Of a stretch of 64,000 nt of DNA, positions 1-8,508 are shown piece by piece (the stretch's first letter is position 1; each line of letters starts with the position of its first letter). The notes beneath the pieces are model-generated. The model had not been told where the DNA came from and made no database searches. It saw nothing but the letters and a program-made list of their open reading frames with translations. The translations under genes and the position numbers were made by a program. Source of the stretch: JAWWOL01 sp033851545 (GTDB taxonomy: Bacteria; Actinomycetota; Actinomycetes; JAWWOL01); contig JAWWOO010000003.1 of assembly GCA_033851545.1 (NCBI GenBank), positions 1 to 64,000 on the forward strand, given 5' to 3'.

Positions 1-3000
1 GGGCTGCTCGGCTGGAGCATGGACGACCTCATCGGCCGGTCCATCCACGAGCGCGCGATGCACCACGCCGCGGACGGGCGCGCACTGGACTTCGGCGACT
101 CCGCCGTCGCTGCCGTGCTCCACGACGGTCAGCCGCGCAGCCTCGAGGGCGAAGTGCTGTGGCGCTCGTCCAACACCGCGCTGCTGGTCGACTACCGGGT
201 CACCCCGGTGTTCACCGCCGGCCGGGTGACCGGTGCGGTGATGGTGTTCAGCGACGCCCGGCTGCGCCCGGACCTGGACGTCGAGCGCGGCGGGATGTTC
301 GACACCGGCGTCGTCGGCATGGTGGTCCTCGGCCTCGACGGGCGCTACCTCCAGGTCAACCCGTCGTTCTGCGACATGCTCGGGATGACCGAGGCCGAGC
401 TGGTCGGTCAGAGCTATCGCGACACGACGCACCCGGACGACCTGGCAGAGTGCGACACCAAGCTGGTCGAGCTGGTCAGCGGCGAGGTCCCTGGCTACCG
501 CCAGGAGAAGCGCTACCTGCGCCCCGACGGTGAAGTCGTCCATGTGGTCATGCACGCCACCCTGGTACGCGGCGGCGAGGCCCCGTACGAGCCGCTCTAC
601 TTCTTCGTCCAGATCCTCGACGTGACCGAGCAGCGCACCGCCGACGAGGCGCTGCGCCGCGACGCCGAGCGGACCGCCAGGATCGTCGAGCTGTGCGACC
701 TGCTCGCCGAGGGCACCCACGAGGACCGCGAGCTGATGACCAACGTGGCTCAGGCGGTCGCCCGCATCGTCGGTGACGCCGCCACGCTGTGGGTGATCGG
801 CGATGAGGGGCTGCGCGCGGTCAGCAACTGGCACCCGGACAAGCGCGCCCGCGAGATCCTCGACGTGCTCTACGAGCAGAACGACGGTTTGGCGGAGGCC
901 GCGGTCGGCGCCGGCGAGACGGTGTTCATCGCCGACATCGACCCTGACCGGATCAAGGGACCGCTGCGCGAGACCTACAGCGGCTTCCTGGACGAGTTCC
1001 CCGTACGCAGCGTCATCGTCGTCCCGCTCCGCGTCCGCGGCCGTACGGTCGGCGCGCTCGCCTGCGCCCGCATGCGGACCTCGGCGCCGTACACCCGCGA
1101 GGACCTGGCCCTGGTCAAGGACATCGGGCAGCGGGTGGCCCTCGCCATCGACAACGCCCGGCTGTTCGGGATCGCGCTGCACGCCCAGGCGGCCCTGAGC
1201 GAGTCCGAGGAGCGGCACCGCAAGCTGGTCCAGCAGTCCGCCGACGTGATCATGATCGTCGACGGTCACGGCGAGGTGCAGTACGCGACCCCATCGGCGT
1301 TCACCGTGCTCGGCCGCACCTACGACGAGCCCGGCCAGAACATGTTCGAGTACGTCCACCCGGACGACATGCCCTCGGTCGAGAGCGCCTTCGGCGCCGC
1401 CATCGGGGGGCGGCAGGCACCGGACAGCATCGAGTTCCGGGTCCGCCACGGTGACGGCAGCTGGCGGCACGTCGAGGTCAGCGGCTCCAACCTGCTCGAC
1501 GACCCGGCGATCCGCGGCGTCGTGGTCAACCTGCGCGACGTCACCGAACGCCGGCGGGTCGCCGAGCAGCAGGCCGCCGTCGCGGCGCTGGGCCAGTGGG
1601 CGCTGTCCGGCACTGCGCTGCCCGAGCTGCTGGACGCCGCAGCCGCCCTGGTCGCCCGCACCCTGGACCTCCCGCTGTGCGGTGTCTTCGAGCTGCTGCC
1701 CGGAGCCGAGGACCTCAGGCTCGTGGCCGGTGTCGGCTGGTCGCCCGGCTCGGTCGGCGTGACGACGGCACCGACCGGCGTCCGCGGACTGTCGGAGTAC
1801 GAGCTGGCCTGGATGCCGCCGGTCACCATCGGCGACCTCGACGGCGGCACCCGGTTCCTCGCCGCGTCGGCCCTGCTCGAGCACGGGGCGCTCTCGGGTG
1901 TCAGCGTCGCGATCGAGGGACACGCCAGCCCGTACGGGGTCCTGTCGGCGTTCAGCCCGGTCAGGCGCTCCTTCAGTCAGCCCGACGTCAACTTCCTGGT
2001 CGCCGTCGCCAACGTCGCCGCCGCGGTGGTCGAGCGCCGTCGCGCCGAGGAGGAGGTGCGCCACCAGGCCCTGCACGACGGCCTGACGGGGCTGCCCAAC
2101 CGCACCCTGCTCGCCGACCGGCTCGAGCAGGCGCTGGCGGCAGCGCATCGCGACGCGAGCAACGTCGGCTTGCTGCTGCTCGACCTCGACGGGTTCAAGG
2201 ACGTCAACGACTCCCTCGGCCACCACGCCGGCGACCTGCTGCTGCGCCAGGTCTCCGAGCGGCTGTGCGCCGCGCTGCGCAGCTCGGACACCGTCGCGCG
2301 CCTCGGTGGCGACGAGTTCGCGGTCTGCCTTCCCGACCTGCACTCCGCGGTCGAGGCCAGCTCGGTCGCCGGCAAGTTGCTGGCCTGCCTCGAGGAGCCG
2401 TTCGACCTCGCCGAGATGGCCGTCTCGCTGTCGGCCAGCATCGGTGTGGCGTTCTCCGGCGAGCACGGCCACGAGCCGAGCGTGCTCCTGCAGCGCGCCG
2501 ACATCGCGATGTACCGCGACAAGCGGGCCCGGTGCGGCTGGGCGCTCTACGACACCGCCACCGACGAGGCGCACCGGCACCGGCTGGCGATCCTCGCCGA
2601 GCTGCGCGACGCCGCAGCCCTCGGCGAGCTCACGCTCTACTACCAGCCGCTGATCAACATGCAGACCAACCACGTCGAGCACGTCGAGGCCCTGGTCCGC
2701 TGGGTCCATCCCGTACGGGGCGTCATCTCGCCGGGCGACTTCATCCCGCTCGCCGAGCAGAGCGGGCTGATCCACCCGCTCACCGCGTGGGTGCTGCAGG
2801 AGGCGGTCGACCAGGCGGCCCGATGGGCAGCCGAGGGGCTGGCCCTGCCGATCGCCGTCAACCTCTCGGCGGCCGTCCTGCAGGACGAGAACCTCCCGGC
2901 ATCGATCACGGCGACCCTGGCCGAGGCCGGGCTGCCGCACAGCCGGCTGATCGTCGAGATCACCGAGTCGGTCATCGCCGAGGAGGGCGTTCGCGACGCG

Positions 3001-3372
3001 TTGCAGCGGCTCTCGGATGCGGGGATCGCCTGCGCCGTCGACGACTTCGGCACCGGCTACTCCTCGCTGGCCTGGCTCAAGAACCTCCCGGTGCAGCAGC
3101 TGAAGATCGACCGCGAGTTCGTGACACAGATGGAGCACGACGCCCGCGACCGCGCCATCGTCGCCTCGGTGGTGACGCTGGCCCACTCCCTCGGGCTCAC
3201 CGTCGTGGCCGAGGGCATCGAGACGGCCGAGGTCGCGTCCCTGCTGCGCGACATGGGCGTCGACACCGCTCAGGGCTTCCTCTACTGCCATCCGCTGCCG
3301 GTGGAGGCGTTGCACGAGTGGCTGCGCGCCCGCACCGCTCCCCTGGTCGGGTCTGGCACGATCGTCGGGTGA
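1..3372 (+). CDS. PAS/GAF sensor diguanylate cyclase/phosphodiesterase, 5' end outside window
   Basis: This is a cytosolic multi-sensor enzyme of cyclic di-GMP turnover. The frame is open to base 1, and the first residues (LLGWSMDDLIG) already belong to a PAS domain, so the start lies upstream. Counting from the ATG at 19, the order is a PAS remnant (1-75), PAS (95-205), GAF (220-385), PAS (398-512), GAF (520-678), GGDEF (680-850) and EAL (862-1105). The cyclase signature LGGDEF is intact (763-767), and an RSSD I-site lies five residues before it, so product inhibition is expected. The phosphodiesterase side keeps EALVRW (890), DDFGTGYSSL (1008) and KIDREF. Both activities may therefore be possible; direction in vivo is not visible. 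No membrane segment is seen. The stop overlaps the next GTG. Confidence 0.93.
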   Translation, partial: GLLGWSMDDLIGRSIHERAMHHAADGRALDFGDSAVAAVLHDGQPRSLEGEVLWRSSNTALLVDYRVTPVFTAGRVTGAVMVFSDARLRPDLDVERGGMFDTGVVGMVVLGLDGRYLQVNPSFCDMLGMTEAELVGQSYRDTTHPDDLAECDTKLVELVSGEVPGYRQEKRYLRPDGEVVHVVMHATLVRGGEAPYEPLYFFVQILDVTEQRTADEALRRDAERTARIVELCDLLAEGTHEDRELMTNVAQAVARIVGDAATLWVIGDEGLRAVSNWHPDKRAREILDVLYEQNDGLAEAAVGAGETVFIADIDPDRIKGPLRETYSGFLDEFPVRSVIVVPLRVRGRTVGALACARMRTSAPYTREDLALVKDIGQRVALAIDNARLFGIALHAQAALSESEERHRKLVQQSADVIMIVDGHGEVQYATPSAFTVLGRTYDEPGQNMFEYVHPDDMPSVESAFGAAIGGRQAPDSIEFRVRHGDGSWRHVEVSGSNLLDDPAIRGVVVNLRDVTERRRVAEQQAAVAALGQWALSGTALPELLDAAAALVARTLDLPLCGVFELLPGAEDLRLVAGVGWSPGSVGVTTAPTGVRGLSEYELAWMPPVTIGDLDGGTRFLAASALLEHGALSGVSVAIEGHASPYGVLSAFSPVRRSFSQPDVNFLVAVANVAAAVVERRRAEEEVRHQALHDGLTGLPNRTLLADRLEQALAAAHRDASNVGLLLLDLDGFKDVNDSLGHHAGDLLLRQVSERLCAALRSSDTVARLGGDEFAVCLPDLHSAVEASSVAGKLLACLEEPFDLAEMAVSLSASIGVAFSGEHGHEPSVLLQRADIAMYRDKRARCGWALYDTATDEAHRHRLAILAELRDAAALGELTLYYQPLINMQTNHVEHVEALVRWVHPVRGVISPGDFIPLAEQSGLIHPLTAWVLQEAVDQAARWAAEGLALPIAVNLSAAVLQDENLPASITATLAEAGLPHSRLIVEITESVIAEEGVRDALQRLSDAGIACAVDDFGTGYSSLAWLKNLPVQQLKIDREFVTQMEHDARDRAIVASVVTLAHSLGLTVVAEGIETAEVASLLRDMGVDTAQGFLYCHPLPVEALHEWLRARTAPLVGSGTIVG

Positions 3373-4265
3373 CCGCACCCCTCCGTCAGGCCGCAGCGTC
3401 GAGGGCTCGTCCCGTGCTGGTCGTCGGAGTGGTCGCTGCTGCTGTCGCCGGAGCCATGGCGGCCGTCGCCCCCGCCGGCCGAGGCTGGCTCCTCGTCCTC
3501 CTCCTGGCGGTCCAACTGGGGTTCGTCCTGGCGTGGACCGCGCTCCTGGACACGCCGAGCCCGGCCGGCGCGGTGGCCGTCTCCGCGGGTGCCGCGGCGG
3601 CGTCGGACGGTGTCCTTCTGCGGGTGCACCACGTGGCCCTCGGTGTCTTCGCGACCATCGTGGCGCTCGCCTTCCTCTTTTCCCTGCTCTGGCAGATCGC
3701 CCGCCGGGAGCGTACGAGGGTCACCGAGTCGTTGGCGGCAACCGTGACGGCGACGGTGCTGGCGGTCGCCGGCGGTGCCTACCTCACCCTGCGGGCCGGC
3801 CTCAACGGCGAGCAGCCGCTGACCGACGGACGGCAGGCGGCGACTGCGGCGTTGCTCGGGGTGGCAACGGTTCTCGGGGTCGGCCGGCTGGTCGACGCGG
3901 CCTGGGCCCGCCCGGCACTGTCCGGCTCCCTCCGCCGGGGGCTGCCCGGGCTGGTGGCTGGGCTGGGCGCCGCAGCGGCGGTGGGCGCCTGGTACGGCTC
4001 GCAGCGGTGGACGACGCACGGCGACGGGTTGTTCCCCGGGGCCGGCTTCATCACCGGGCCCAAGGTACTGTTGGTCGCCCTGGTCGCAGCTGCCGTGGCC
4101 GCCGCCGTCGACCTGGGGATCGATGCCGGGCTGGCGACGCTGGCCAAGGACGGACCGGACCGCCGGCCAGCACCCTGGCCGGCCCGGCTGGGGGTGGCCA
4201 CGCTGCTGCCCGTACTCGTCGCCGCCCCGCCGGCCTATGTCGTCGCCCGGATCGTGCTCACGTGA
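3369..4265 (+). CDS. polytopic membrane protein of unknown function
   Basis: This 298-residue protein starts at a GTG overlapping the upstream stop (GTGA). It is almost entirely hydrophobic Ala/Val/Leu/Gly sequence with about seven likely membrane segments, separated by short basic loops such as RRERTR and SLRRG. No catalytic motif is recognised. It ends in an overlap with the LmeA-like gene, so the two are almost certainly cotranscribed and perhaps translationally coupled. An envelope role is inferred only from that neighbour. I do not recognise the family. Confidence 0.75.
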   Translation: MTAPLRQAAASRARPVLVVGVVAAAVAGAMAAVAPAGRGWLLVLLLAVQLGFVLAWTALLDTPSPAGAVAVSAGAAAASDGVLLRVHHVALGVFATIVALAFLFSLLWQIARRERTRVTESLAATVTATVLAVAGGAYLTLRAGLNGEQPLTDGRQAATAALLGVATVLGVGRLVDAAWARPALSGSLRRGLPGLVAGLGAAAAVGAWYGSQRWTTHGDGLFPGAGFITGPKVLLVALVAAAVAAAVDLGIDAGLATLAKDGPDRRPAPWPARLGVATLLPVLVAAPPAYVVARIVLT

Positions 4266-4954
4266 TCCGGCTGTTCAAGCTGGCCTTCTCGCTGGTACTC
4301 CTGGTGGTCGCCGACCGGCTGGCAGCCGGGGTGGCGGCGCAGGTGGTCGCGGATCAGATCAAGAGCAACCAGCACCTGGCCGAGACGCCCAAGGTCAGCG
4401 TCGAGGGCTTCCCGTTCCTCACCCAGCTGCTGGGTGGCCGGTATGACCAGGTCGACGCCACGGCCAAGAACATCGAGCGGGGCAGCGTCCACGCCTCGGC
4501 GCTGACCCTGCACCTGCACGGGGTCCACCTCAAGGTGGCGGACGTACTCTCCCAGTCGGTCAAGCTGATCTCGGTCGACCGGGCGGACGGGACGGTGCTG
4601 CTCAGCTATGCCGACGTCAATGCGCTGGCCAAGCCGCAGGGCCTCAAGGTCGCCCCCGCCGCAGGCGGCGAGTTCACCGTCTCGGGGTCGGCCAAGGTGC
4701 TCGGCCAGACGGTCAGGGGCAGCGGCACCGGGTCGGTCTCCGCCGTGCCGGCCGGGATCCAGGTCACGGTCAGCAACCTCAAGGCGGCCGGCCTGACCTC
4801 GGCCGTGACCTCGTTGCTGGTCCAGAAGCTGTCGTTCGTGATCCCGACCTCGAGCCTCCCCTACGGCGTGAGGGTGCAGGCGGTGAGCGCCGACGCGACC
4901 GGCTTCACCGTCAGCGCGGTGAGCGGGCCGTTCACCATCCCGGTCGGCGGATGA
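4262..4954 (+). CDS. LmeA-like (DUF2993) phospholipid-binding protein
   Basis: This 230-residue protein begins with GTG in a GTGA overlap. Residues 1-22 form a signal-like hydrophobic segment (IRLFKLAFSLVLLVVADRLAA), and the rest is the beta-rich DUF2993 fold. Characteristic features are VSVEGFPFLTQLLGGRYDQV near residue 45 and a C-terminal LPYGVRV..AVSADATGFTVSA stretch. In mycobacteria LmeA is a periplasmic phospholipid-binding protein needed for lipomannan polymerisation; the same envelope location is expected here. It sits just upstream of a sulfur-relay cluster, as Rv0817c does in M. tuberculosis, but with a sigma/anti-sigma pair between. Substrate here is inferred. Confidence 0.85.
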   Translation: MIRLFKLAFSLVLLVVADRLAAGVAAQVVADQIKSNQHLAETPKVSVEGFPFLTQLLGGRYDQVDATAKNIERGSVHASALTLHLHGVHLKVADVLSQSVKLISVDRADGTVLLSYADVNALAKPQGLKVAPAAGGEFTVSGSAKVLGQTVRGSGTGSVSAVPAGIQVTVSNLKAAGLTSAVTSLLVQKLSFVIPTSSLPYGVRVQAVSADATGFTVSAVSGPFTIPVGG

Positions 4955-5520
4955 ACCGGAACGACGAGGGCGACGTACCTCCCTCCGTGGGTGGCTCTGC
5001 TGATTCCTCCGCGACCTCGGACGAGGCGCTGGTCAGAGCGGTGTACGAGGAACACGGGGGTGCGCTATTCGGGTACGTGCTGCGGTTGGTCGCGGGCGAC
5101 CGTCACCGGGCGGAGGACATCGTGCAGGAGACGCTGCTGAGGGCGTGGCGTCACCCCGAGGCTCTCGGGTCGGGCCGTGGCTCGCTACGCCCCTGGCTGT
5201 TCACCGTCGCCCGCAACCTGGTCGTCGACGCGCACCGGGCCCGGATGGCGCGGCCGCACGAGGTGGCGGACGACGTTCTCGCCCTGATCCCTGCGCCGGA
5301 CGAGATCGACCGGGCGCTGGTGGCCTGGCAGGTGGCGGACGCAATGGAGTCGCTGTCCGCCGAGCACCGGGCGGTCGTGCTCGAGACCTACTACCGTGGC
5401 TCGACGGTCGCCCAGGCCTCCGCCACCTTGGGCATCCCGGCCGGGACCGTGAAGTCCCGCTGCTACTACGCCTTGCGGGCCCTGCGGCTCGCCCTGACCG
5501 AGAGAGGAGTGACCTTGTGA
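4951..5520 (+). CDS. sigL: ECF sigma factor, SigL-like
   Basis: This 189-residue extracytoplasmic-function sigma factor is followed in overlap by its probable zinc anti-sigma factor. Region 2 spans about 25-95 (RAEDIVQETLLRAWRH, WLFTVARNLVVDAHRAR) and region 4 about 120-182 (LSAEHRAVVLETYYRG, GIPAGTVKSRCYYALRALR). The ATG overlaps the upstream stop (ATGA). An alternative in-frame GTG at 4987 is credible, because a SigL-consensus-like promoter lies inside the first codons. In M. tuberculosis SigL with RslA controls polyketide and envelope genes; assignment to this subgroup rests on sequence resemblance and the paired RslA-like gene. Confidence 0.88.
   Translation: MNRNDEGDVPPSVGGSADSSATSDEALVRAVYEEHGGALFGYVLRLVAGDRHRAEDIVQETLLRAWRHPEALGSGRGSLRPWLFTVARNLVVDAHRARMARPHEVADDVLALIPAPDEIDRALVAWQVADAMESLSAEHRAVVLETYYRGSTVAQASATLGIPAGTVKSRCYYALRALRLALTERGVTL
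4952..4979 (+). promoter_or_regulatory. candidate SigL-type promoter inside the sigma gene
   Basis: TGAACC at 4952-4957 is followed after 16 bases by CGTACC at 4974-4979. The SigL consensus reported for M. tuberculosis is TGAACC with a 16-18 base spacer and CGT. A transcript from here would start around 4984-4987, where an in-frame GTG lies at 4987. This would give a leaderless, slightly shorter sigma factor under autoregulation. Function is inferred. Confidence 0.4.
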
Positions 5521-6206
5521 CCGTCCCCGACGCGCACGAGGAGCTGCGCTTCTCCCTTGGTGCCTACGTGCTGGGTGCGCTGACCCCTGCGGAGCGCGAT
5601 GTGATCGACGCGCACCTGGCGGAGTGCCCGGCCTGCGTGACCGAGCTCGACCAGCTGACCAGCCTGCCCTTGTTCCTCGACCTGGTGTCCGGCGAGGAGG
5701 TCGCCCTCATGGGCGCCTCGGCCGGTGCCCCCGACGACCGGCTGGTCGATCGCGTGGTGGCCGCTGCGCTCGCCGAGCGCCGCGCCTCCCGCCGCAAGCG
5801 CTGGCTGGTGTCCGTCGCCGCGGCGCTCGTACTCATCGCCGGGTCCTCGGTTGCCGGTGTGGTCCTGTCGCCGTCCGGACACGCTCCTGTCGCCACTGCC
5901 GCCGTGTTCGACCGCACCGACCCCAACACCCACGCCTGGGCCCGGATCGCCGTTCAGCAGAAGGGCTGGGGCGCGTCGCTGCAGCTGACGCTCGCAGGGG
6001 TTCCGGCGGGTCAGCACTGCCGGCTGGTGGCCGTGGGGAGGGACGGCACGACCGACGTCGCGGCGAGCTGGGAGGTGACCTACAAGGGGACCGCGACCCT
6101 GACCGGTGCCACGTCGCTGCAGCTGTCCTCCACCGCCGCCTACGACATCGTCACCGTCGACGGCACCCGGCTGGTGCACGTCCCGACGACCACCACCCAG
6201 AGCTGA
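5517..6206 (+). CDS. rslA: RslA-like zinc anti-sigma factor
   Basis: This 229-residue membrane anti-sigma factor starts with GTG overlapping the sigma stop (GTGA). The cytosolic N-terminus has the ZAS zinc motif H-x3-C-x2-C (HLAECPAC, about residues 34-41) preceded by LGAYVLGALTPAER. A single membrane segment follows at about 100-120 (WLVSVAAALVLIAGSSVAGVVL). The extracytoplasmic part (about 125-229) is the anti-sigma-K/RskA-type domain, ending VDGTRLVHVPTTTT. The thiol zinc site in this family senses oxidation and releases the sigma factor. Regulation by redox is inherited from the family, not shown here. Confidence 0.9.
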   Translation: MTVPDAHEELRFSLGAYVLGALTPAERDVIDAHLAECPACVTELDQLTSLPLFLDLVSGEEVALMGASAGAPDDRLVDRVVAAALAERRASRRKRWLVSVAAALVLIAGSSVAGVVLSPSGHAPVATAAVFDRTDPNTHAWARIAVQQKGWGASLQLTLAGVPAGQHCRLVAVGRDGTTDVAASWEVTYKGTATLTGATSLQLSSTAAYDIVTVDGTRLVHVPTTTTQS

Positions 6207-6487
6207 CGAAGCCCCCATCAGCCCCCATCAGGGCTCACTCGCGGCTGCGCTGGGCCAGCATCTTGCTGACATCGCGGTCGAGGACGTGATGATCGAGCTG
6301 GGGCGGCCGTGGCCAGAGTGCCGGGTGCACCTGCGGCCGGTGGACCCGGCGCATGCCGCACCGATCGGTGACCTAGCCGCGAGCGGCCTGAGCGTGAACT
6401 CGTCGGCGATGTGACTGAATCGTCGGATATCGACGATCGAGCGACATCGCGGCCCGGTGCGGGGGGTGCAGCGGGAATGACCGGTCG
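6207..6487. other. intergenic region with short repeat and possible coding remnant
   Basis: Directly after the anti-sigma stop there is a perfect tandem duplication of CCCCCATCAG (about 6212-6231). Bases 6218-6414 on the plus strand can be read in one frame ending VNSSAM, including RPWPECRVHLRP, which resembles a WPxCxxH stretch of small actinobacterial proteins. No start signal is visible, so it is at most a remnant. A hairpin follows at 6419-6437. Confidence 0.3.
6419..6437. promoter_or_regulatory. 7-bp inverted repeat upstream of the thioredoxin-like gene
   Basis: ATCGTCG and CGACGAT are separated by GATAT. The dyad lies about 50-70 bases before the thioredoxin-like start and has no T-run, so an operator is more likely than a terminator. 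Nothing shows what would bind it. Confidence 0.3.
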
Positions 6488-6994
6488 GTGTGGGTTGCTC
6501 GACCTGACGTGACGGGTGTCTACGTGCTTCTCGGGGTGATCGCTGTTGTCGCTGTGTTCGGGGCGACCCGCTGGCGACTCGACGGCCGGATCCGTACGGT
6601 GACTCCGCTGCCCGCCAGCACACACGCGACGCCGCCTGATCTTGAGGTACTCACCGGGCTCGGGTTCGCCCCCGACGAGGCGGCCGTGACGTTCGTGCAG
6701 TTCTCCAGTGCTTTCTGCCAGCCCTGCCGCGCGACCAGGGCGATCCTGTCAGACGTGGCCGCGACGGTTCCGGGCGTGCGGCACGTCGAGGTCGACGCCG
6801 AGGCCCAGCTGGACGCCGTACGGGCGCTCGGGATCGTCCGTACGCCGACGACGCTGGTCGTCGACCGGCGCGGGCTGGTCGTGCAGCGGGCGTCCGGCCA
6901 GCCGCGCAAGGCCGATGTCATCGCCTCCGCCGGGCGGATCATCCTGGGAGTGCCGCAGGTCAGCGCCCAGGTCTCGGATGGTGAGACCCGGTGA
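6488..6994 (+). CDS. thiX: membrane-anchored thioredoxin-like protein (ThiX-like)
   Basis: This protein has an N-terminal membrane anchor (VYVLLGVIAVVAVFGATRW) followed by a thioredoxin fold. The redox motif is C-x2-C in FCQPCRATR (about residues 78-81), and the cis-proline loop is RTPTTLVVD. The GTG at 6488 gives 168 residues; the GTG at 6509 (161 residues) is equally possible and better centred before the anchor. In mycobacteria the equivalent ThiX gene lies next to cysA2 and sseC2, as here. A role in reducing or relaying sulfane sulfur at the membrane is inferred from that context. Confidence 0.8.
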   Translation: MWVARPDVTGVYVLLGVIAVVAVFGATRWRLDGRIRTVTPLPASTHATPPDLEVLTGLGFAPDEAAVTFVQFSSAFCQPCRATRAILSDVAATVPGVRHVEVDAEAQLDAVRALGIVRTPTTLVVDRRGLVVQRASGQPRKADVIASAGRIILGVPQVSAQVSDGETR

Positions 6995-7041
6995 CGAGAT
7001 CGCTGACCGGGAGTCGACAGCACCTGCGGCCGACTCCTACC

Positions 7042-7125
7042 ATGCTGGTCGTGGAGGTCACCGTGCTCACCAAGCGACGCGCCGTCGACCTGTGCCGAAT
7101 GTCCGCCGGTCTCTGTCGCACCTGA
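7042..7125 (+). CDS. cysteine-type leader peptide (27 aa)
   Basis: A short open frame upstream of the DUF4395-sulfurtransferase-sseC operon encodes MLVVEV..LTKRRAVDLCRM.AGLCRT. The (T/K)RR(A/H)VDL..R....LCR pattern matches the short leader peptides annotated before sulfur-metabolism operons in actinobacteria. There, Cys codons in the leader are thought to couple cysteine supply to expression by attenuation. Two UGC/UGU cysteine codons sit near the stop. ATG 7042, GTG 7051 or GTG 7063 could each be the start. It ends 77 bases before the DUF4395 GTG, leaving room for alternative RNA structures. Confidence 0.7.
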   Translation: MLVVEVTVLTKRRAVDLCRMSAGLCRT

Positions 7126-7202
7126 CCGGACGGCTCCGCAACCCACACGCCCAGCCGTCCTGCACCGCGTCCCTCTTCCGTGCGCGCGTTCAGGAGATCC
7201 CC

Positions 7203-7649
7203 GTGACCAGCCCTTCCCCCTTGGTCGACCCGCGCGGTCAGCGGTTCGGCGCCGCCATCACCTCCGTGGTGCTGGCGATCGTCCTGCTGACGTCCGCCTG
7301 GTGGCTGCTCGCCGTCCAGGCCGTCGTCTTCGCGCTCGGCGCCAGCGAGCTCGGCCGGCAGCCGTACGGCATCGTGTTCCGGCGGTTCGTCCGGCCTCGG
7401 CTCTCGCCGCCGACTGAGCTCGAGGCCGCTGCACCTCCGCAGTTCGCCCAGCTGGTCGGGCTGGTTTTCGTGGTGGTCGGCGTCATCGGCTACCTCACCG
7501 GGCTTCCCATCCTGGGCGCGGTCGCCACCGGCCTTGCACTCGCCGCCGCCCTGCTCAACGCTGTGTTCGGGTTCTGTCTCGGCTGCGAGATGCACCTGCT
7601 GCTCGTCCGCGCATTCCCCAGAAGCCCCAGTAACCCGGCAACTCCCTAA
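7203..7649 (+). CDS. DUF4395 family membrane protein
   Basis: This 148-residue membrane protein starts at GTG 7203 behind AGGAGATCCCC. The N-terminal VDPRGQRFGAAIT, followed by hydrophobic segments at about 14-45 and 85-125, is typical of DUF4395. The C-terminus carries NAVFGFCLGCEMHLLL with a C-x2-C pair facing the membrane end, a feature of the family. The family habitually sits beside thioredoxin-like and sulfurtransferase genes, so a part in membrane thiol or sulfur transfer is likely but unproven. It is the first gene after the leader peptide. Confidence 0.85.
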   Translation: MTSPSPLVDPRGQRFGAAITSVVLAIVLLTSAWWLLAVQAVVFALGASELGRQPYGIVFRRFVRPRLSPPTELEAAAPPQFAQLVGLVFVVVGVIGYLTGLPILGAVATGLALAAALLNAVFGFCLGCEMHLLLVRAFPRSPSNPATP

Positions 7650-7669
7650 CTGCAAGGAAGGAACATCCC

Positions 7670-8506
7670 ATGAGCCGCTCCGACGTACTCGTCGATGCCG
7701 ACTGGGTCGAGGCTCACCTCGGCGACCCCAAGGTCGTCCTGGTCGAGGTCGACGAGGACGTGTCGGCGTACGACAAGGGCCACATCCAGGGCGCCGTGCG
7801 CGTCGACTGGAAGAAGGACCTTCAGGACCCGATCCGTCGCGACTTCGTGAACAAGGAGCAGTTCGAGGCGCTCCTGTCCTCCCGTGGCATCGCTAACGAC
7901 GACACCGTCGTGCTCTACGGCGGCAACAACAACTGGTTCGCGGCCTACGCCTACTGGTACTTCAAGATCTACGGCCACGAGGACGTCAAGCTGCTCGACG
8001 GTGGCCGCAAGAAGTGGGAGCTCGACTCCCGCTCGGTCACCGACGAGGAGCCGAACCGGCCGACCACGAGCTACACCGCGCAGGAGGCCCGTACGGACAT
8101 CCGGGCGTTCCGTGACGAGGTCATCGCGGCCATCGGTGTGCAGAACCTCGTCGACGTGCGCTCGCCCGACGAGTTCTCCGGCAAGATCCTGGCGCCTGCC
8201 CACCTCCCCCAGGAGCAGTCGCAGGTCGGCGGTCACATCCCCGGTGCCAAGAACATCCCGTGGTCCAAGGCGGCCAACGACGACGGCACTTTCCGCTCCG
8301 ACGACGAGCTCAAGACGCTGTACGGTGACGCCGGCGTCGACCTGACCGGCAAGGACACGATCGCCTACTGCCGGATCGGCGAGCGGTCCGCGCACACCTG
8401 GTTCGTGCTGCACGAGATCCTCGACCTGCCCAAGGTCAAGAACTACGACGGCTCGTGGACCGAGTACGGGTCCCTGGTCGGCGTCCCGGTCGAGAAGGGT
8501 GCCTGA
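7670..8506 (+). CDS. sseA: thiosulfate sulfurtransferase (two-domain rhodanese)
   Basis: This 278-residue two-domain rhodanese is the size usual for the actinobacterial CysA2/SseA type. The inactive N-domain spans about 5-125 and the catalytic C-domain about 155-275. The active-site loop is YCRIGERSAHTWF, with Cys at about 233 accepting the sulfane sulfur. CxxGxR(S/A) loops favour thiosulfate as donor in this family. The start is well supported by AAGGAAGG upstream of ATG 7670. It forms an operon with DUF4395 and SseC. Expression is probably set by the cysteine leader peptide. Confidence 0.93.
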   Translation: MSRSDVLVDADWVEAHLGDPKVVLVEVDEDVSAYDKGHIQGAVRVDWKKDLQDPIRRDFVNKEQFEALLSSRGIANDDTVVLYGGNNNWFAAYAYWYFKIYGHEDVKLLDGGRKKWELDSRSVTDEEPNRPTTSYTAQEARTDIRAFRDEVIAAIGVQNLVDVRSPDEFSGKILAPAHLPQEQSQVGGHIPGAKNIPWSKAANDDGTFRSDDELKTLYGDAGVDLTGKDTIAYCRIGERSAHTWFVLHEILDLPKVKNYDGSWTEYGSLVGVPVEKGA

Positions 8507-8508
8507 TC

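Noticed and set aside
1596..3368. Arg/Pro-rich plus-strand frame inside the sensor gene
   Set aside because: It is a shadow of the PAS/GAF/GGDEF/EAL frame; only the part after GTG 3369 is a gene.
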